A stretch of DNA of 43,567 nucleotides from Acidimicrobiia bacterium (GCA_016871275.1 VFZG01000033.1:1-43567); one strand, 5' to 3'; counted from the first letter of the stretch, positions 24,043 to 32,232 are shown. The notes: generated by a model from the sequence alone, not told the origin. Translations and numbers: made by a program.

Positions 24043-24897
24043 ATGCGCGATTCGATGCGGGGTTTCAGCCGCGGCATGTATGCCAACTGGTTGTGGCACA
24101 AGCCGCTGCAATTGTTGGTCGACGCCGGCGAAGGGCTGCAGCTCGCGCTCGGGTCGCAGGTGTTCTCGCCATCGGTGCTGGCCATCACCCATGGGCATTC
24201 AGATCACGTCTTGGGGCTTCCCGGCCTGATCGCCGCGCGCCGCTTCGGCAAAGGCGCTGTCGACAAGCCGCTGACCATCGTCTACCCGGAAGGGTCCCGA
24301 GGCGTCCAGGCCGCCCGCGATCTGCTCGGCACCGCGTACGCCGGCGTGGTGTTCCCATTGACCTGGGTCGCGGCCACGCCCGGCACCGCGGTCCAGCTTG
24401 GGAAAGGGAGGCGCCTTGAAGCGATCCCGGTTCGCCACACCGACAACGAGGCCGCACTCGGATATCGGGTGATCGAAGCGCGCAAACGGCTCAAGCCCGA
24501 ATTCTCGTCGCTCTCGCAAGCAGACATTGAAGCGGCGGCGCGACAGGGCACGCGCGACGCCATGCTCGAAGACGTGGCCCACGTGGTGTTTGCGCATTCC
24601 GGCGACGCCATGCCGATCGATCCGGCGCTGGTCACCCACGCCGACATCCTCGTGCACGACGCGACGTTCCTGCACGAACCGGATCGGCGGGAACCCATTC
24701 ATGCCACGACCGAAGAAGCCCTCGAGGTTGCGCGTCAGGCCGCGGTGAAGACCGTGGTGCTGTATCACCTGTCGATCCGCTACGACCGGGCCACGGCACT
24801 GCCCGCGCTCAGAGCGCAGGTGGCATCCAGCGGATTCACCGGTGACTGCTACCTGCTCGACGAGGCCGACTTCATCGAACTAGCCGTCCGCCCGTAG
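24043..24897 (+). CDS. RNase Z-like metallo-beta-lactamase-fold hydrolase
   Basis: A 284-residue protein with the MBL-fold zinc motif THGHSDHVLGLPGLIAAR (HxHxDH, about residues 49-60). Other ligand regions are PVRHTDNEAALGYRV, VVFAHSGDAMP, LVHDATFLHE and HATTEEALEVARQA, and the C-terminal LYHLSIRYD fits. The order resembles the tRNase Z/ELAC family, which cleaves tRNA 3' trailers, though the N-terminal strand (usually xLGTxxxxP) is not seen and the exosite arm is not obvious. Other phosphodiesterases of this fold remain possible. The start ATG at 24043 is 23 bases after the FKBP stop. The frame is open back to that stop, but no better start is present. Confidence 0.75.
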   Translation: MRDSMRGFSRGMYANWLWHKPLQLLVDAGEGLQLALGSQVFSPSVLAITHGHSDHVLGLPGLIAARRFGKGAVDKPLTIVYPEGSRGVQAARDLLGTAYAGVVFPLTWVAATPGTAVQLGKGRRLEAIPVRHTDNEAALGYRVIEARKRLKPEFSSLSQADIEAAARQGTRDAMLEDVAHVVFAHSGDAMPIDPALVTHADILVHDATFLHEPDRREPIHATTEEALEVARQAAVKTVVLYHLSIRYDRATALPALRAQVASSGFTGDCYLLDEADFIELAVRP

Positions 24898-24917
24898 CCC
24901 GCTGGTCCAGCAACTGC

Positions 24918-24931
24918 TATCCTTCAAGATC
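24918..24931 (+). promoter_or_regulatory. Leaderless-type -10 box before gatC
   Basis: TATCCT (24918-24923), eight bases, then the GTG start at 24932. No Shine-Dalgarno is visible. Confidence 0.3.
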
Positions 24932-25225
24932 GTGTCCCTTCTCAGCCGTCAGGACGTGCAGCGCATTGCCGAGCTCGCGCGGCTCGAGCTTACCAGCGAG
25001 GAGCTCGACCTCTTCACGCGGCAGCTCGGCGACATCCTCACCTACGTCGAGCAGATTCGCGCCCTCGACACAACCGGCGTTGAACCCACGTCACAGGTCC
25101 TGAACCGTCCCGTCGACCGTGACGATGCGCCCGGCGCCACGCTGACGCGTGCCCAGCTGCTGGGCAACGCGCCGGATGCGGCGCCCGAAGCCGGATTGTT
25201 CAAGGTCCCACGGGTGATCGGCTGA
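24932..25225 (+). CDS. gatC: Asp-tRNA(Asn)/Glu-tRNA(Gln) amidotransferase subunit C
   Basis: A 97-residue small subunit that stabilises the GatA-GatB complex in making Gln-tRNA(Gln) or Asn-tRNA(Asn). Typical features: [46 protein letters not shown], then the extended tail LNRPVDRDD and the conserved ending [11 protein letters not shown]. It starts at GTG 24932 and overlaps gatA by one base (TGATG), so the subunits are translationally coupled. gatB is not in the following segment. Confidence 0.95.
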   Translation: MSLLSRQDVQRIAELARLELTSEELDLFTRQLGDILTYVEQIRALDTTGVEPTSQVLNRPVDRDDAPGATLTRAQLLGNAPDAAPEAGLFKVPRVIG

Positions 25226-26715
25226 TGACCCAGCTTCGCAAGGGCACCCGCCTACGCCACGGCGTCGGCGGGCAAGCCGGTGAGCCGGGCGCGGTCGCTG
25301 CCGTCGAACAGTCGCTGGCACGCCTCACCCAGGTCGAGCCGCAGCTCTCCGCCTTCAACACGGTGATGGCCGAGCGGGCGCTCGATCGCGCCCGGGCGCT
25401 CGATGCCTCCGCGCCAATCGGTCCACTGCACGGCGTGCCGGTCGCGCTGAAAGACAACCTGTGCACCGCCGGCGTGCCGACGACCGCCTCCTCGAAGATT
25501 CTCAGTGGCTTTGTGCCGCCGTACACCGCGACGGCGGTGGAGCGGCTCGAAGCCGCGGGCGCAATCGTCATCGGCAAGACCAACCTCGACGAGTTCGGCA
25601 TGGGTTCATCGACGGAGAACTCCGCGCTCGGCGCCACCAGGAACCCCTGGGACCTCACCCGCACACCTGGCGGGTCGAGCGGCGGCTCCGCCGCGGCGGT
25701 CGCGGCGCGCGTGGTGCCGATTGCGCTCGGTTCGGACACGGGTGGCTCGATCCGCCAGCCCGCGGGACTCTGCGGCATCGTGGGCCTGAAGCCGACCTAC
25801 GGCCGCGTCTCACGCTACGGGCTGCTGGCCTTTGCGTCGTCTCTGGATCACATTGGTCCATTGACCACGACGGTGGCGGATGCGGCAGTGGCCTTCAGCG
25901 TCATCGGCGGATTCGATCCCCGCGACTCGACTTCGTCCTCGGAACCCATGCCGGATCTGCACGCCGCGCTGACCGGCGACGTCAACGGCCTTCGCATTGG
26001 CGTGCCGCGTGCCTTCCTCGGCGAGGGCGTTGACGCGTCCGTACTCGAGGCGTTCGCGTCGGCGCTGAACGTCTTCGCCGCGCGTGGCGCACGCATCGTC
26101 GACATCGACCTGCCCCACGCCGGCCACGGCATTCCCATCTACTACCTGATCTGCACCGCCGAGGCCTCGTCCAATCTGGCCCGATACGATGGCGTGCGCT
26201 ACGGCCATCGCACCAGGCTGCAGAAGGACGACACGCTGCAGCACATGTATGAGCGCACGCGCGACGAGGGTTTCGGCGCCGAGGTGAAGCGCCGCATCAT
26301 GCTCGGCACCTACGTGTTGAGCGCCGGCTACTACGACGCCTACTACCTGAAGGCGCAGCAGGTGCGCACGCTGGTGCGGCGCGATTACGATCGGGCGTTC
26401 GAGACGGTGGACGTGGTAGCCACCCCGACGACGCCGACGCCGGCGTTCAAGCTGGGCGAGAAGACCAGCGACCCGGTGCAGATGTACCTGAACGACATCT
26501 TCACCGTCAGCGCCAATCTCACCGGCCTGCCGTCGATCAGCATTCCGTGCGGGTTCGCGTCGCCGGCACTGCCGCTCGGTTTGCAGCTGACGGGTCGCTT
26601 GTTCGACGAAGCCACGCTGCTGCGCGCGGCCGACGCGTTTCAGCGCGACACCACCTTCCACACCAACGCCCCCTCCCTCGCCGAGGCTACGGAGGGCAAG
26701 CCGCTCGACGCGTAA
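25225..26715 (+). CDS. gatA: Glutamyl-tRNA(Gln) amidotransferase subunit A
   Basis: A 496-residue amidase that releases ammonia from glutamine for transamidation. The Ser-cisSer-Lys catalytic set is visible: [12 protein letters not shown] (Lys, about 77), [19 protein letters not shown] (cis-Ser, about 150) and [34 protein letters not shown] (nucleophile Ser, about 175). The C-terminal part ([64 protein letters not shown]) is full length. It is coupled to gatC. A long antisense open frame through this gene has no support of its own. Confidence 0.97.
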   Translation: MTQLRKGTRLRHGVGGQAGEPGAVAAVEQSLARLTQVEPQLSAFNTVMAERALDRARALDASAPIGPLHGVPVALKDNLCTAGVPTTASSKILSGFVPPYTATAVERLEAAGAIVIGKTNLDEFGMGSSTENSALGATRNPWDLTRTPGGSSGGSAAAVAARVVPIALGSDTGGSIRQPAGLCGIVGLKPTYGRVSRYGLLAFASSLDHIGPLTTTVADAAVAFSVIGGFDPRDSTSSSEPMPDLHAALTGDVNGLRIGVPRAFLGEGVDASVLEAFASALNVFAARGARIVDIDLPHAGHGIPIYYLICTAEASSNLARYDGVRYGHRTRLQKDDTLQHMYERTRDEGFGAEVKRRIMLGTYVLSAGYYDAYYLKAQQVRTLVRRDYDRAFETVDVVATPTTPTPAFKLGEKTSDPVQMYLNDIFTVSANLTGLPSISIPCGFASPALPLGLQLTGRLFDEATLLRAADAFQRDTTFHTNAPSLAEATEGKPLDA

Positions 26716-27003
26716 TGGCGCCTGTGGCTGGCCCGGTCGCAGGCGAGTGCGGCTGGGTAGAAAGCCGCGCGCCAGTTCGCGGATCTCGTCATAGCCGTGG
26801 AACGCGTGCGACTCGATCACAAAGCGGCCGAGCCGGTGACGGACCGTCAGCCAGCGCCCCAATTGCCACTCTTCGTCTTCGGTGATGGCGTCGATGTCGA
26901 CCCAGCGCATCAGGCGCGCGCGCCCCGCATACTTCACGTAAGTAATGCCCTCCGCGTCGACCACCAACTTGCGTTCGTGATGAATACGCCATCGGCGTCT
27001 CAC
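26716..27003 (-). CDS. Small PH-domain-like protein, 3' end unclear
   Basis: From a GTG at 27003 about 96 codons look like a real compact beta-rich domain: KLVVDAEGITYVKYAGRARLMRWVDIDAITEDEEWQLGRWLTVRHRLGRFVIESHAFHGYDEIRELARGFLP, reminiscent of bacterial PH-like domains. The frame has no stop before gatA begins on the other strand and stays open to 25810, giving Arg/Gln-rich antisense sequence that is not credible protein. The true gene therefore either lost its stop, is frameshifted near its end, or overlaps gatA for a long way. The GTG directly abuts the TAG of the upstream 74-residue membrane gene, so the two are a small operon convergent with gatA. Confidence 0.45.
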
Positions 27004-27228
27004 CTACCAGGCCGCGCCGCCGACGAAGGTCGCCGCCACCCAGACGAACAACGCGCTCTCGCTCAACGGTTCCACGGCGCGGCCGCCCGCGATCATGCCG
27101 GCAATCATCGCCACCACGCTCCCGCCCGTGGCCGGCAGAAACGCGATGCCGATGGTCGGAATCACGCAGGATGCGCGATCGATCACGACTGGACACTCGT
27201 TCGGCGAGTGCCGCTCCGTCTCTGCCAT
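27004..27228 (-). CDS. Small two-helix membrane protein
   Basis: A 74-residue protein from ATG 27228 (MAETERHSPNECPVVIDRASCVIPTIGIAFLPATGGS). Two hydrophobic segments follow (IPTIGIAFLPATGGSVVAMIAGMIAGG and LFVWVAATFVGGAAW), suggesting an inner-membrane hairpin. I do not recognise the family. A longer frame upstream to 27486 is Arg/Ser-rich and overlaps the next gene, so it is rejected. The gene directly abuts the PH-like gene downstream. The gap to the acyl-CoA ligase stop is 55 bases and contains GAGGAAGG, a plausible but rather distant ribosome site. Confidence 0.5.
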   Translation of the reverse strand: MAETERHSPNECPVVIDRASCVIPTIGIAFLPATGGSVVAMIAGMIAGGRAVEPLSESALFVWVAATFVGGAAW

Positions 27229-27283
27229 GGTGTCTAGCAACGACGTCCTTCCTCTTGACGCTCCTCGCGAGGCGGCGCGCTGA

Positions 27284-28855
27284 TTACTGCGCGTTGATGT
27301 TCGCGCGCCCCTTTCGCAGCACGAACTTCTGAATCTTGCCGGTCGCCGTCTTCGGCAACTCCGTGACCGGTGTGAAATCGTGCGGCACCTTGAAGTGCGC
27401 CATGTGCCCACGGCAGAACGTCCGCAGTGCGTCCGCGGTTGCGCTCTGCCCGCTCTTGAACACCACGAACGCGTGCGGCGACTCACCCCATTTCTCGTGC
27501 GGCACGCCGACCACCGCCGCTTCCTGAATCGCCTCGTGGCGCAGCAGCATCGCCTCGACTTCCACCGATGAGATGTTCTCGCCGCCGCTGATGATCACGT
27601 CCTTCAGGCGATCGGTGATCTGCACGTAGCCGTCCGGATGCACCACCGCGGCGTCGCCGGTGTGAAACCAGCCGTCGCCCATGCACTTCTCGGTGGCCTC
27701 GGGATCGTTGTAGTAGCCGGCCATCACCACGTTGCCACGAGCCACGATCTCTCCCGGGGTCTTACCGTCCAGCGGGACATCGTTGCCCTGGTCGTCCACC
27801 ACTCGAAGCTCTCCGGACGTGATCAGCTCCACGCCCTGGCGCGCCTTGATGCGGGCACGGTCGTCTTGCGACAACGTCTGGTGTTCCGGCAACGGCTCGC
27901 AGATGCTGATCGCCGGTGCGGTCTCGGTCAAGCCGTAGATCTGGATCACCGACCAGCCGAGGTCGTCCTCGATGCGCTGGATGGTCACCGCGGCCGGGGG
28001 CGCACCCGCCGTCATCACGGCGACGCCTCTTGGCGCCAGCGCCTTGGCCGCGGCCGGCGAGCTGGCCAGCATGATCAGCACGGTCGGCGCTGCGCACAGT
28101 CGCGTCACGCCCTCCCGGGCCGCCGTCTTGAACACCGTAGGGCCGTCGAACTTCGGCAGGCAGACGTGCCTGGCGCCGGCCGCCGTCACGGTCCACGTGA
28201 ACGTCCAGCCGTTGGCATGAAACATCGGCAACGTCCACAGGTAGGCATCAGCCGGCGTCATCGGCCAGTGTGCGAGCATGCCGACGGTGTTCATCCACGC
28301 GTTGCGATGCGTGATCATCACGCCCTTCGGACGCGAGGTCGTGCCGCTGGTGTAGTTGATCGTCAGCAGATCGCGCTCGCCAATCGCCGGCCTGGTGAAC
28401 GACGCCGAGGCGTCGGTCAGCAACGATTCGTAGTCGAGCCACCCGTCGCGCGGGCCATCCAGGGACACGAAGTGCGCGACGCCCGTGAGGTCGGCGCGAA
28501 TCGACTCGACCGCCGCGAGGTGGTCGGCCCCGGCGCACACGACCGTCGCGCCGCTGTGCTGAATCAGGTAGCGAAAATCATCCGCCACCAGCCGGAAGTT
28601 GATCGGCACCAGGACGGCACCGAGCTGCGGCACCGCATAGAACGACTCGAGCTGGGCGTGGGTATTCGGCGCGATGTAGGCAACGCGGTCACCGTGCTTG
28701 ACGCCCAGGCGCTGCAGCGCCGACGACCACCGATCGCATCGCGCGCCAAATTCGCTGTAGGTCCAGCGCCGATCGCCATCAACCACGCCAATCCGCAAAC
28801 CATGCAACTTGCGCGCACGGCGAAGGAAATCGAGTGGCGTGAGCGGGATCTCCAT
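27284..28855 (-). CDS. Acyl-CoA synthetase (AMP-forming), medium/long-chain type
   Basis: A 523-residue adenylate-forming enzyme. Motifs: INYTSGTTSRPKGVMITHRN (phosphate loop), MFHANGWTFTWTVTAAGARHV (typical of the medium-chain or AlkK-like branch), IQIYGLTETAPAISICE, GWFHTGDAAVVHPDGYVQITDRLKDVIISGGENISSVEVEAMLLRH, and the C-terminal LPKTATGKIQKFVLRKG with the catalytic Lys. The start at 28855 (MEIPLTPLDFLRRA) is favoured because TAGAAT ends seven bases before it; an in-frame ATG nine bases earlier (28864) overlaps that box. It differs clearly from the fadD at 9879, so the organism has at least two acyl-activating enzymes in this window. It is followed by the small PH-like operon. Confidence 0.9.
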   Translation of the reverse strand: MEIPLTPLDFLRRARKLHGLRIGVVDGDRRWTYSEFGARCDRWSSALQRLGVKHGDRVAYIAPNTHAQLESFYAVPQLGAVLVPINFRLVADDFRYLIQHSGATVVCAGADHLAAVESIRADLTGVAHFVSLDGPRDGWLDYESLLTDASASFTRPAIGERDLLTINYTSGTTSRPKGVMITHRNAWMNTVGMLAHWPMTPADAYLWTLPMFHANGWTFTWTVTAAGARHVCLPKFDGPTVFKTAAREGVTRLCAAPTVLIMLASSPAAAKALAPRGVAVMTAGAPPAAVTIQRIEDDLGWSVIQIYGLTETAPAISICEPLPEHQTLSQDDRARIKARQGVELITSGELRVVDDQGNDVPLDGKTPGEIVARGNVVMAGYYNDPEATEKCMGDGWFHTGDAAVVHPDGYVQITDRLKDVIISGGENISSVEVEAMLLRHEAIQEAAVVGVPHEKWGESPHAFVVFKSGQSATADALRTFCRGHMAHFKVPHDFTPVTELPKTATGKIQKFVLRKGRANINAQ

Positions 28856-28868
28856 GCCGCACATTCTA
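28856..28868 (-). promoter_or_regulatory. Leaderless-type -10 box before the acyl-CoA synthetase
   Basis: TAGAAT (28868 to 28863), seven bases, then ATG 28855. This decides between two in-frame ATGs, since the upstream one lies within the box. Confidence 0.4.
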
Positions 28869-28904
28869 GTGAAAAGCAGAATTCAGTCCCAGCCAGAGGT
28901 CCCT

Positions 28905-30392
28905 TCAGGGCTGATGGAACAGCACCCGCCCCGGCCGCTCGGCGCCGGGCGCACCCGTCCATACGAGGCCGCCGTTGACCCATACCTTCACGACGCCGGT
29001 GGAGAGCGCGCGCGGCTGCTCGAACGTGGACTGGTCGGTCACCGTGGCCGGGTCGAACAGCACGAGGTCGGCCTTCATGCCCGGGCGCAGGGTGCCGCGG
29101 TCCCCGATGCCGAGCCGCGCGGCCGGCATCGACGTCATCTTGCGGATGGCCTCGGGCAGCGTCATCCACTGCTGCTCGCGCACGTAGCGCCCCAGCACGC
29201 GCGGGAAGGTGCCGGCGCCGCGCGGGTGGTTGTTGGCAATGCCGCCGTCGCTCGCCACCATCACCCACGGCTGCGCGTAGAACGTCCGCAGGTCGGATTC
29301 GAGCATCGCGTGGCCGATCATGCCCGCACCCTCGTCGGCGGCAAAGCGCACGTAGGCCTCGATGTCGGAGATCCCCTCGACGCGCGCCGCCTCGTCCAGG
29401 CGCTTGCCGACGTGCTGCGGGTAGGCGCTCCAGCGCGTGATCTGGACGTTCTTCGCGCCCCCGATGTCATCGAGGCCGCGCTTCACGCTCACCGGATCGT
29501 CGTATTGCTTGTTGGGCACCAGCACGCGCGGGGTGGATTGCCAGGCGAGGTACGGGTAGGCGTCGGCGGTCACGTCGACGCCGCGCGCGCGGGCGGCCTC
29601 GACAAGCGCCACCACCTCCGCCGCCTTGCCCCACACGTTCACGGTGCCCAGCTTGATGTGCGTGATCTGCACGGGCAGTTTCGCCCGCTCGCCAATGGCG
29701 ATGGCTTCCCGCACGGCCGCCATCGTGAGGTCGGCCTCGTCGCGGATGTGCGAGATATAGAGGCCCCCCTTCGCACCGGCCGCGCGGGCCATCTCGGTCA
29801 CCTCTTCGACGCTGGCGTAGCTGCCTACTTCGTACTCGAGGCCCGACGAGAGCCCGAAGGCGCCCTCGCCCATCGCCTGCTCCACGAGCGTGCGCAGGCG
29901 CGCGTGCTCGGCCGGTCGCGAGGCGCGCTTGTAGTCGTCGCCCATCACGAGCCGACGGAGGGTGGCGTGCCCGGCAAACGTCACCACGTTGACAGCTGGA
30001 GGGCTGCCGCGCAGGCGTTCGACGTAGCCGGACAACGGCCATGGGGAGCTGCCGTCCTGTCCGACGGCTACGGTGGTGATGCCCTGCGACACCTGCGTCA
30101 CGGCGGCCGGCTCGTTGAACAGCCCTTCAGTGGAGTGGTTGTGGATGTCGATGAACCCCGGCGCGAGCACCAGGCCCGTGCCGTCGACGACGGTGTCGCC
30201 CGGCTGTGGCGTGACGGCGCCGACGGCGGTGATCGTGTCGCCTTCCACGCGCAGCGCCCCCGCTCCGAGCGCCGCGCCCGTACCGTCGGCGAGTTGCGCG
30301 CCGGTAATCACGAAGGAACGCGACTGGGATGAGGGAGCAGCCGCCAGGGCCAGCAGCAACAGGAAAACGACGAGTCGGGTGAGACGGCACAT
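28905..30392 (-). CDS. D-aminoacylase / N-acyl-D-amino-acid deacylase-like amidohydrolase
   Basis: A 495-residue secreted amidohydrolase. The signal peptide is MCRLTRLVVFLLLLALAAAPSS. The amidohydrolase layout is clear: FVITGAQLADGTGAALGAGALRVEGDTI, VLAPGFIDIHNHSTEG (HxH metal ligands), the GAFGLSSGLEYEVGSYAS signature of D-aminoacylases, GLYISHIRDEA, VQITHIKLGTVNVWG, VMVASDGGIANNHPRGAGTFPRVLGRYV (catalytic-type Asp), and a C-terminal LGIGDRGTLRPGMKADLVLFDPATVTDQSTFE. It probably removes acyl groups from D-amino acids or acts on related peptidic amides in the periplasm. The start at 30392 lies six bases after TATACT; the frame upstream to 30485 lacks a signal-like start. Confidence 0.85.
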   Translation of the reverse strand: MCRLTRLVVFLLLLALAAAPSSQSRSFVITGAQLADGTGAALGAGALRVEGDTITAVGAVTPQPGDTVVDGTGLVLAPGFIDIHNHSTEGLFNEPAAVTQVSQGITTVAVGQDGSSPWPLSGYVERLRGSPPAVNVVTFAGHATLRRLVMGDDYKRASRPAEHARLRTLVEQAMGEGAFGLSSGLEYEVGSYASVEEVTEMARAAGAKGGLYISHIRDEADLTMAAVREAIAIGERAKLPVQITHIKLGTVNVWGKAAEVVALVEAARARGVDVTADAYPYLAWQSTPRVLVPNKQYDDPVSVKRGLDDIGGAKNVQITRWSAYPQHVGKRLDEAARVEGISDIEAYVRFAADEGAGMIGHAMLESDLRTFYAQPWVMVASDGGIANNHPRGAGTFPRVLGRYVREQQWMTLPEAIRKMTSMPAARLGIGDRGTLRPGMKADLVLFDPATVTDQSTFEQPRALSTGVVKVWVNGGLVWTGAPGAERPGRVLFHQP

Positions 30393-30404
30393 GGGCTGAG
30401 TATA
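30393..30404 (-). promoter_or_regulatory. Leaderless-type -10 box before the amidohydrolase
   Basis: TATACT (30404 to 30399), six bases, then ATG 30392. No ribosome-binding sequence fits. A 13-base repeat lies directly upstream. Confidence 0.45.
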
Positions 30405-30405
30405 A

Positions 30406-30444
30406 CGAGGGTTCTGCGCGAGGATTCTGCACGAGGGTTCATCG
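30406..30444. repeat. Three 13-base tandem repeats
   Basis: CGAGGGTTCTGCG and two variants, head to tail, covering the -15 to -55 region relative to the amidohydrolase start. It could hold regulator sites or be another micro-array. The rest of the gap to 30551 shows no gene. Confidence 0.75.
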
Positions 30445-30551
30445 CAAGCTCCGTACCGCCTGTCCAGGCGTGGCCGGCTGGCCATGCCGGTTCGGTCGAA
30501 GTCGAGGTAGCGTCAGCAACTACCTTCACTCGCTCCCGCGTGGGTCCGCCA

Positions 30552-31062
30552 ATGCCAATCATCGTGTGAAGCCTGGTTATCCTCGTCATCGCCTGTTCCA
30601 CCACTGCTGCCGCGTTCGCACAGGGCAACCCCACCGGCAGTGTCGCCGGCAAGGTCTCCAATCCGGACGGCCTGGCGCTGCCTGGCGTGACCGTCACGGC
30701 ATCGTCAGTCCCGCTTCAGGGGCTGCGCACTACGGTGTCGTCCGAAAACGGCGACTACATCATTCCGTTCCTCCCTCCGGACACACATTCGATCACCTTC
30801 GAGATCGCCGGATGCCAATCCGCGCGGCGCGACGGAGTCGCGGTGGTGATTGCCGAGACGTTGAGGCTGGATACGTCGCTGAAGGTCGCGGCAGTCACCG
30901 AAACAGTGCAGGTGACGGCGTCGGGCGGCTCCGCCGAGATTGCGCCGAACCTGACGGTCGCCAGCACCTATCCGTCAGAGACCATCAAGCTGCTGCCGGT
31001 GGGCCGCACTGTCCGTGCCGCCGTGCTGCTCGCGCCCGGTGTCACCGACAACGGGCCAGTCG
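30552..31062 (+). pseudogene. 5' remnant of a TonB-dependent receptor gene
   Basis: Reading from ATG 30552, MPIIV is followed by an in-frame TGA (30567-30569), and then SLVILVIACSTTAAAFAQG continues as an obvious signal peptide. After it comes a regulatory-like domain (GSVAGKVSNPDGLALPGVTVTASS, NGDYIIPFLPPDTHSITFEIAGCQ) and the beginning of a plug (VTETVQVTASGGSAEIAPNLTVAS, IKLLPVGRTVRAAVLLAPGVTDNGP). At about 31062 the homology stops abruptly: the barrel is missing and the next codons belong to another gene in a different frame. It is thus doubly broken, by a nonsense codon and a 3' truncation. It is not a recent copy of the two receptors at 17388-23355. Confidence 0.75.
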
Positions 31063-31546
31063 ATTCCTGCTCTTCGACATGGGCGTACGCCAACTGGCGG
31101 CGCGCGAAGGCACGCGCCTGCTTCCGGAGGGCAAGGGCGAGCTGTTCGAGCACGTCGTCGGCCTGGAGCTGATTCGCCTGTTGCGGCTCCGCCTGCCGGC
31201 GGCCAGACTTCGTTTCTGGCGCGACCCGGACGGGCCCGAAGTGGACTGGGTGGTCGAGCACCATGGGCGTTTTCCCCCGATTGAGGTGAAGCTGACCGAT
31301 CGCCCGAGCGCGCGTGACACACGGCATCTTGCAGTATGTCTCGATGAGTATCGCGCGGCGTCCGGCCTGGTGATCTGCACGGAGCCGCGGAAAGCCCGGC
31401 TCAGCCGCCGCGAATACGGTCTTTCGTCCTGTGGTACAGTGCCGGCCTTGGCGCGCGTGCGGCACGATTTCGTCGAGCAGGACTACACGGCAGGTGCCCC
31501 TGTCGAGAAGAGCCACGCTTACCTTGCGGAGCTGGGGATGAAGTGA
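31063..31546 (+). pseudogene. 3' remnant of a DUF4143-type ATPase gene
   Basis: About 160 codons starting SRFLLFDMGVRQLAAREGTRL, which matches the C-terminal DUF4143 domain of prokaryotic AAA ATPases. Supporting blocks are GELFEHVVGLELIRLLRLRL, LRFWRDPDGPEVDWVVEHHGRFPPIEVKL (endonuclease-like E-V-D and I-E-V-K motif) and YRAASGLVICTEPRKARLSRR. The ATP-binding half with its P-loop is absent, and the fragment begins at the junction with the receptor remnant. The last residues (EYGLSSCGTVPALARVRHDF) no longer look like family sequence, so a frameshift is possible. No start of its own is evident. It ends four bases before the Rieske GTG. Confidence 0.7.
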
Positions 31547-31550
31547 GCCT

Positions 31551-32171
31551 GTGGCAGACGGTGGACGGCTGACGGCCCACGGCGTACGGTCTACGGCTTG
31601 CGGCTCACAGCCTGCGGCGGACGAAGTCACGTCTCGTCGCGTAGTGCTGAAGAGGGCCGGCGGCCTGGTCCTGGCGTGGCTGACGCCGTTGGACGCCAGT
31701 GCGCAGGGCGATCAGTCGGCGCGTCCCGCCAGGGGGGACGTCCTCGTTCGTGTGGGCGATGCGACCGCCACACCGTTGACCCCGGCCGATGTGACAGGAA
31801 CCGCCGTGGTCATGGCGTGGCCCGCGACGCCGGCAGGCGTGGTGCGCAGCGGTTCACGCCTCAATCGACTGGTATTGGTCCGACTCGATCCGGCGTCGCT
31901 CGCCGAGCGCTCGCGGCCGCACGCCGCCGAAGGCGTGATGGCGTACTCCGCGGTGTGCACGCACACCGGCTGCGAAGTGGGGGCGTTTCTCGCCGACGAG
32001 CAGGTGCTCTACTGCGACTGCCACGAGTCGAAGTTCGATCCGCGGGATCAGGGACGCGTCATCGGCGGGCCGGCACCACGCAACCTGCCGGCGTTGCCGC
32101 TCACCCTCGTCGACGGACGGCTCACGGTGGCCGGCGCGTTCACCGCGCGGCCGGGTTTCGAGCAGGGGTAG
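31551..32171 (+). CDS. Rieske 2Fe-2S protein with Tat-like signal
   Basis: A 206-residue protein. The cluster-binding boxes are complete: CTHTGC (about 138-143) and CDCHESKFD (about 160-168), two Cys and two His as in Rieske proteins. The subsequent GGPAPRNLPALPLTLVDGRL is the usual third loop. Upstream, SRRVVLKRAGGLVLAWLTPLDASAQ resembles a twin-arginine signal, so export in folded form is likely. The only start ahead of SRR is GTG 31551; the first 25 residues (ADGGRLTAHGVRSTACGSQ) are translated from a heptamer array. It is followed, 76 bases later, by a PQQ dehydrogenase, and may pass electrons from it to the respiratory chain (inference). Confidence 0.85.
   Translation: MADGGRLTAHGVRSTACGSQPAADEVTSRRVVLKRAGGLVLAWLTPLDASAQGDQSARPARGDVLVRVGDATATPLTPADVTGTAVVMAWPATPAGVVRSGSRLNRLVLVRLDPASLAERSRPHAAEGVMAYSAVCTHTGCEVGAFLADEQVLYCDCHESKFDPRDQGRVIGGPAPRNLPALPLTLVDGRLTVAGAFTARPGFEQG
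31553..31622. repeat. Ten-unit heptamer array at the Rieske start
   Basis: Ten consecutive 7-base units in perfect register, consensus GGCNNAC: first unit 31553-31559 GGCAGAC, third GGCTGAC, last 31616-31622 GGCGGAC, one deviating unit at 31609 (AGCCTGC). Bases 4 and 5 vary freely while the frame of seven is kept. It begins seven bases after the stop of the ATPase remnant. Confidence 0.9.
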
Positions 32172-32176
32172 CGGGG

Positions 32177-32232
32177 GGAAGCTGGGAGTCGGGAGTCGGG
32201 CTTGTCCGCCGAAGCCTTGGCGACGGCGGAAG
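32177..32232. repeat. Heptamers plus hairpin element between Rieske and PQQ genes
   Basis: GGAAGCT, GGGAGTC twice and GGGCTTG occupy 32177-32204 in a seven-base register. They are joined to a hairpin TCCGCCG (32205-32211) with CGGCGGA (32224-32230). The minus-strand translation of this hairpin element reads RRQGFGGQAR, a string I recall from spurious proteins in many G+C-rich genomes; that recollection is unverified. Confidence 0.65.

Noticed and set aside
25810-26715. Open frame antisense to gatA continuing the PH-like gene
   Set aside because: Arg/Gln-rich composition and exact complementarity to conserved gatA codons mark it as a shadow frame.
30470-31546. Single 358-codon protein spanning the broken receptor and ATPase remnants
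   Set aside because: Its first two thirds are the wrong frame of the receptor fragment; only the last 160 codons have family sequence.
31551-31625. CRISPR-like or iteron origin from the ten heptamers
   Set aside because: Units are contiguous without spacers, there is no replication initiator nearby, and similar arrays occur at many junctions.
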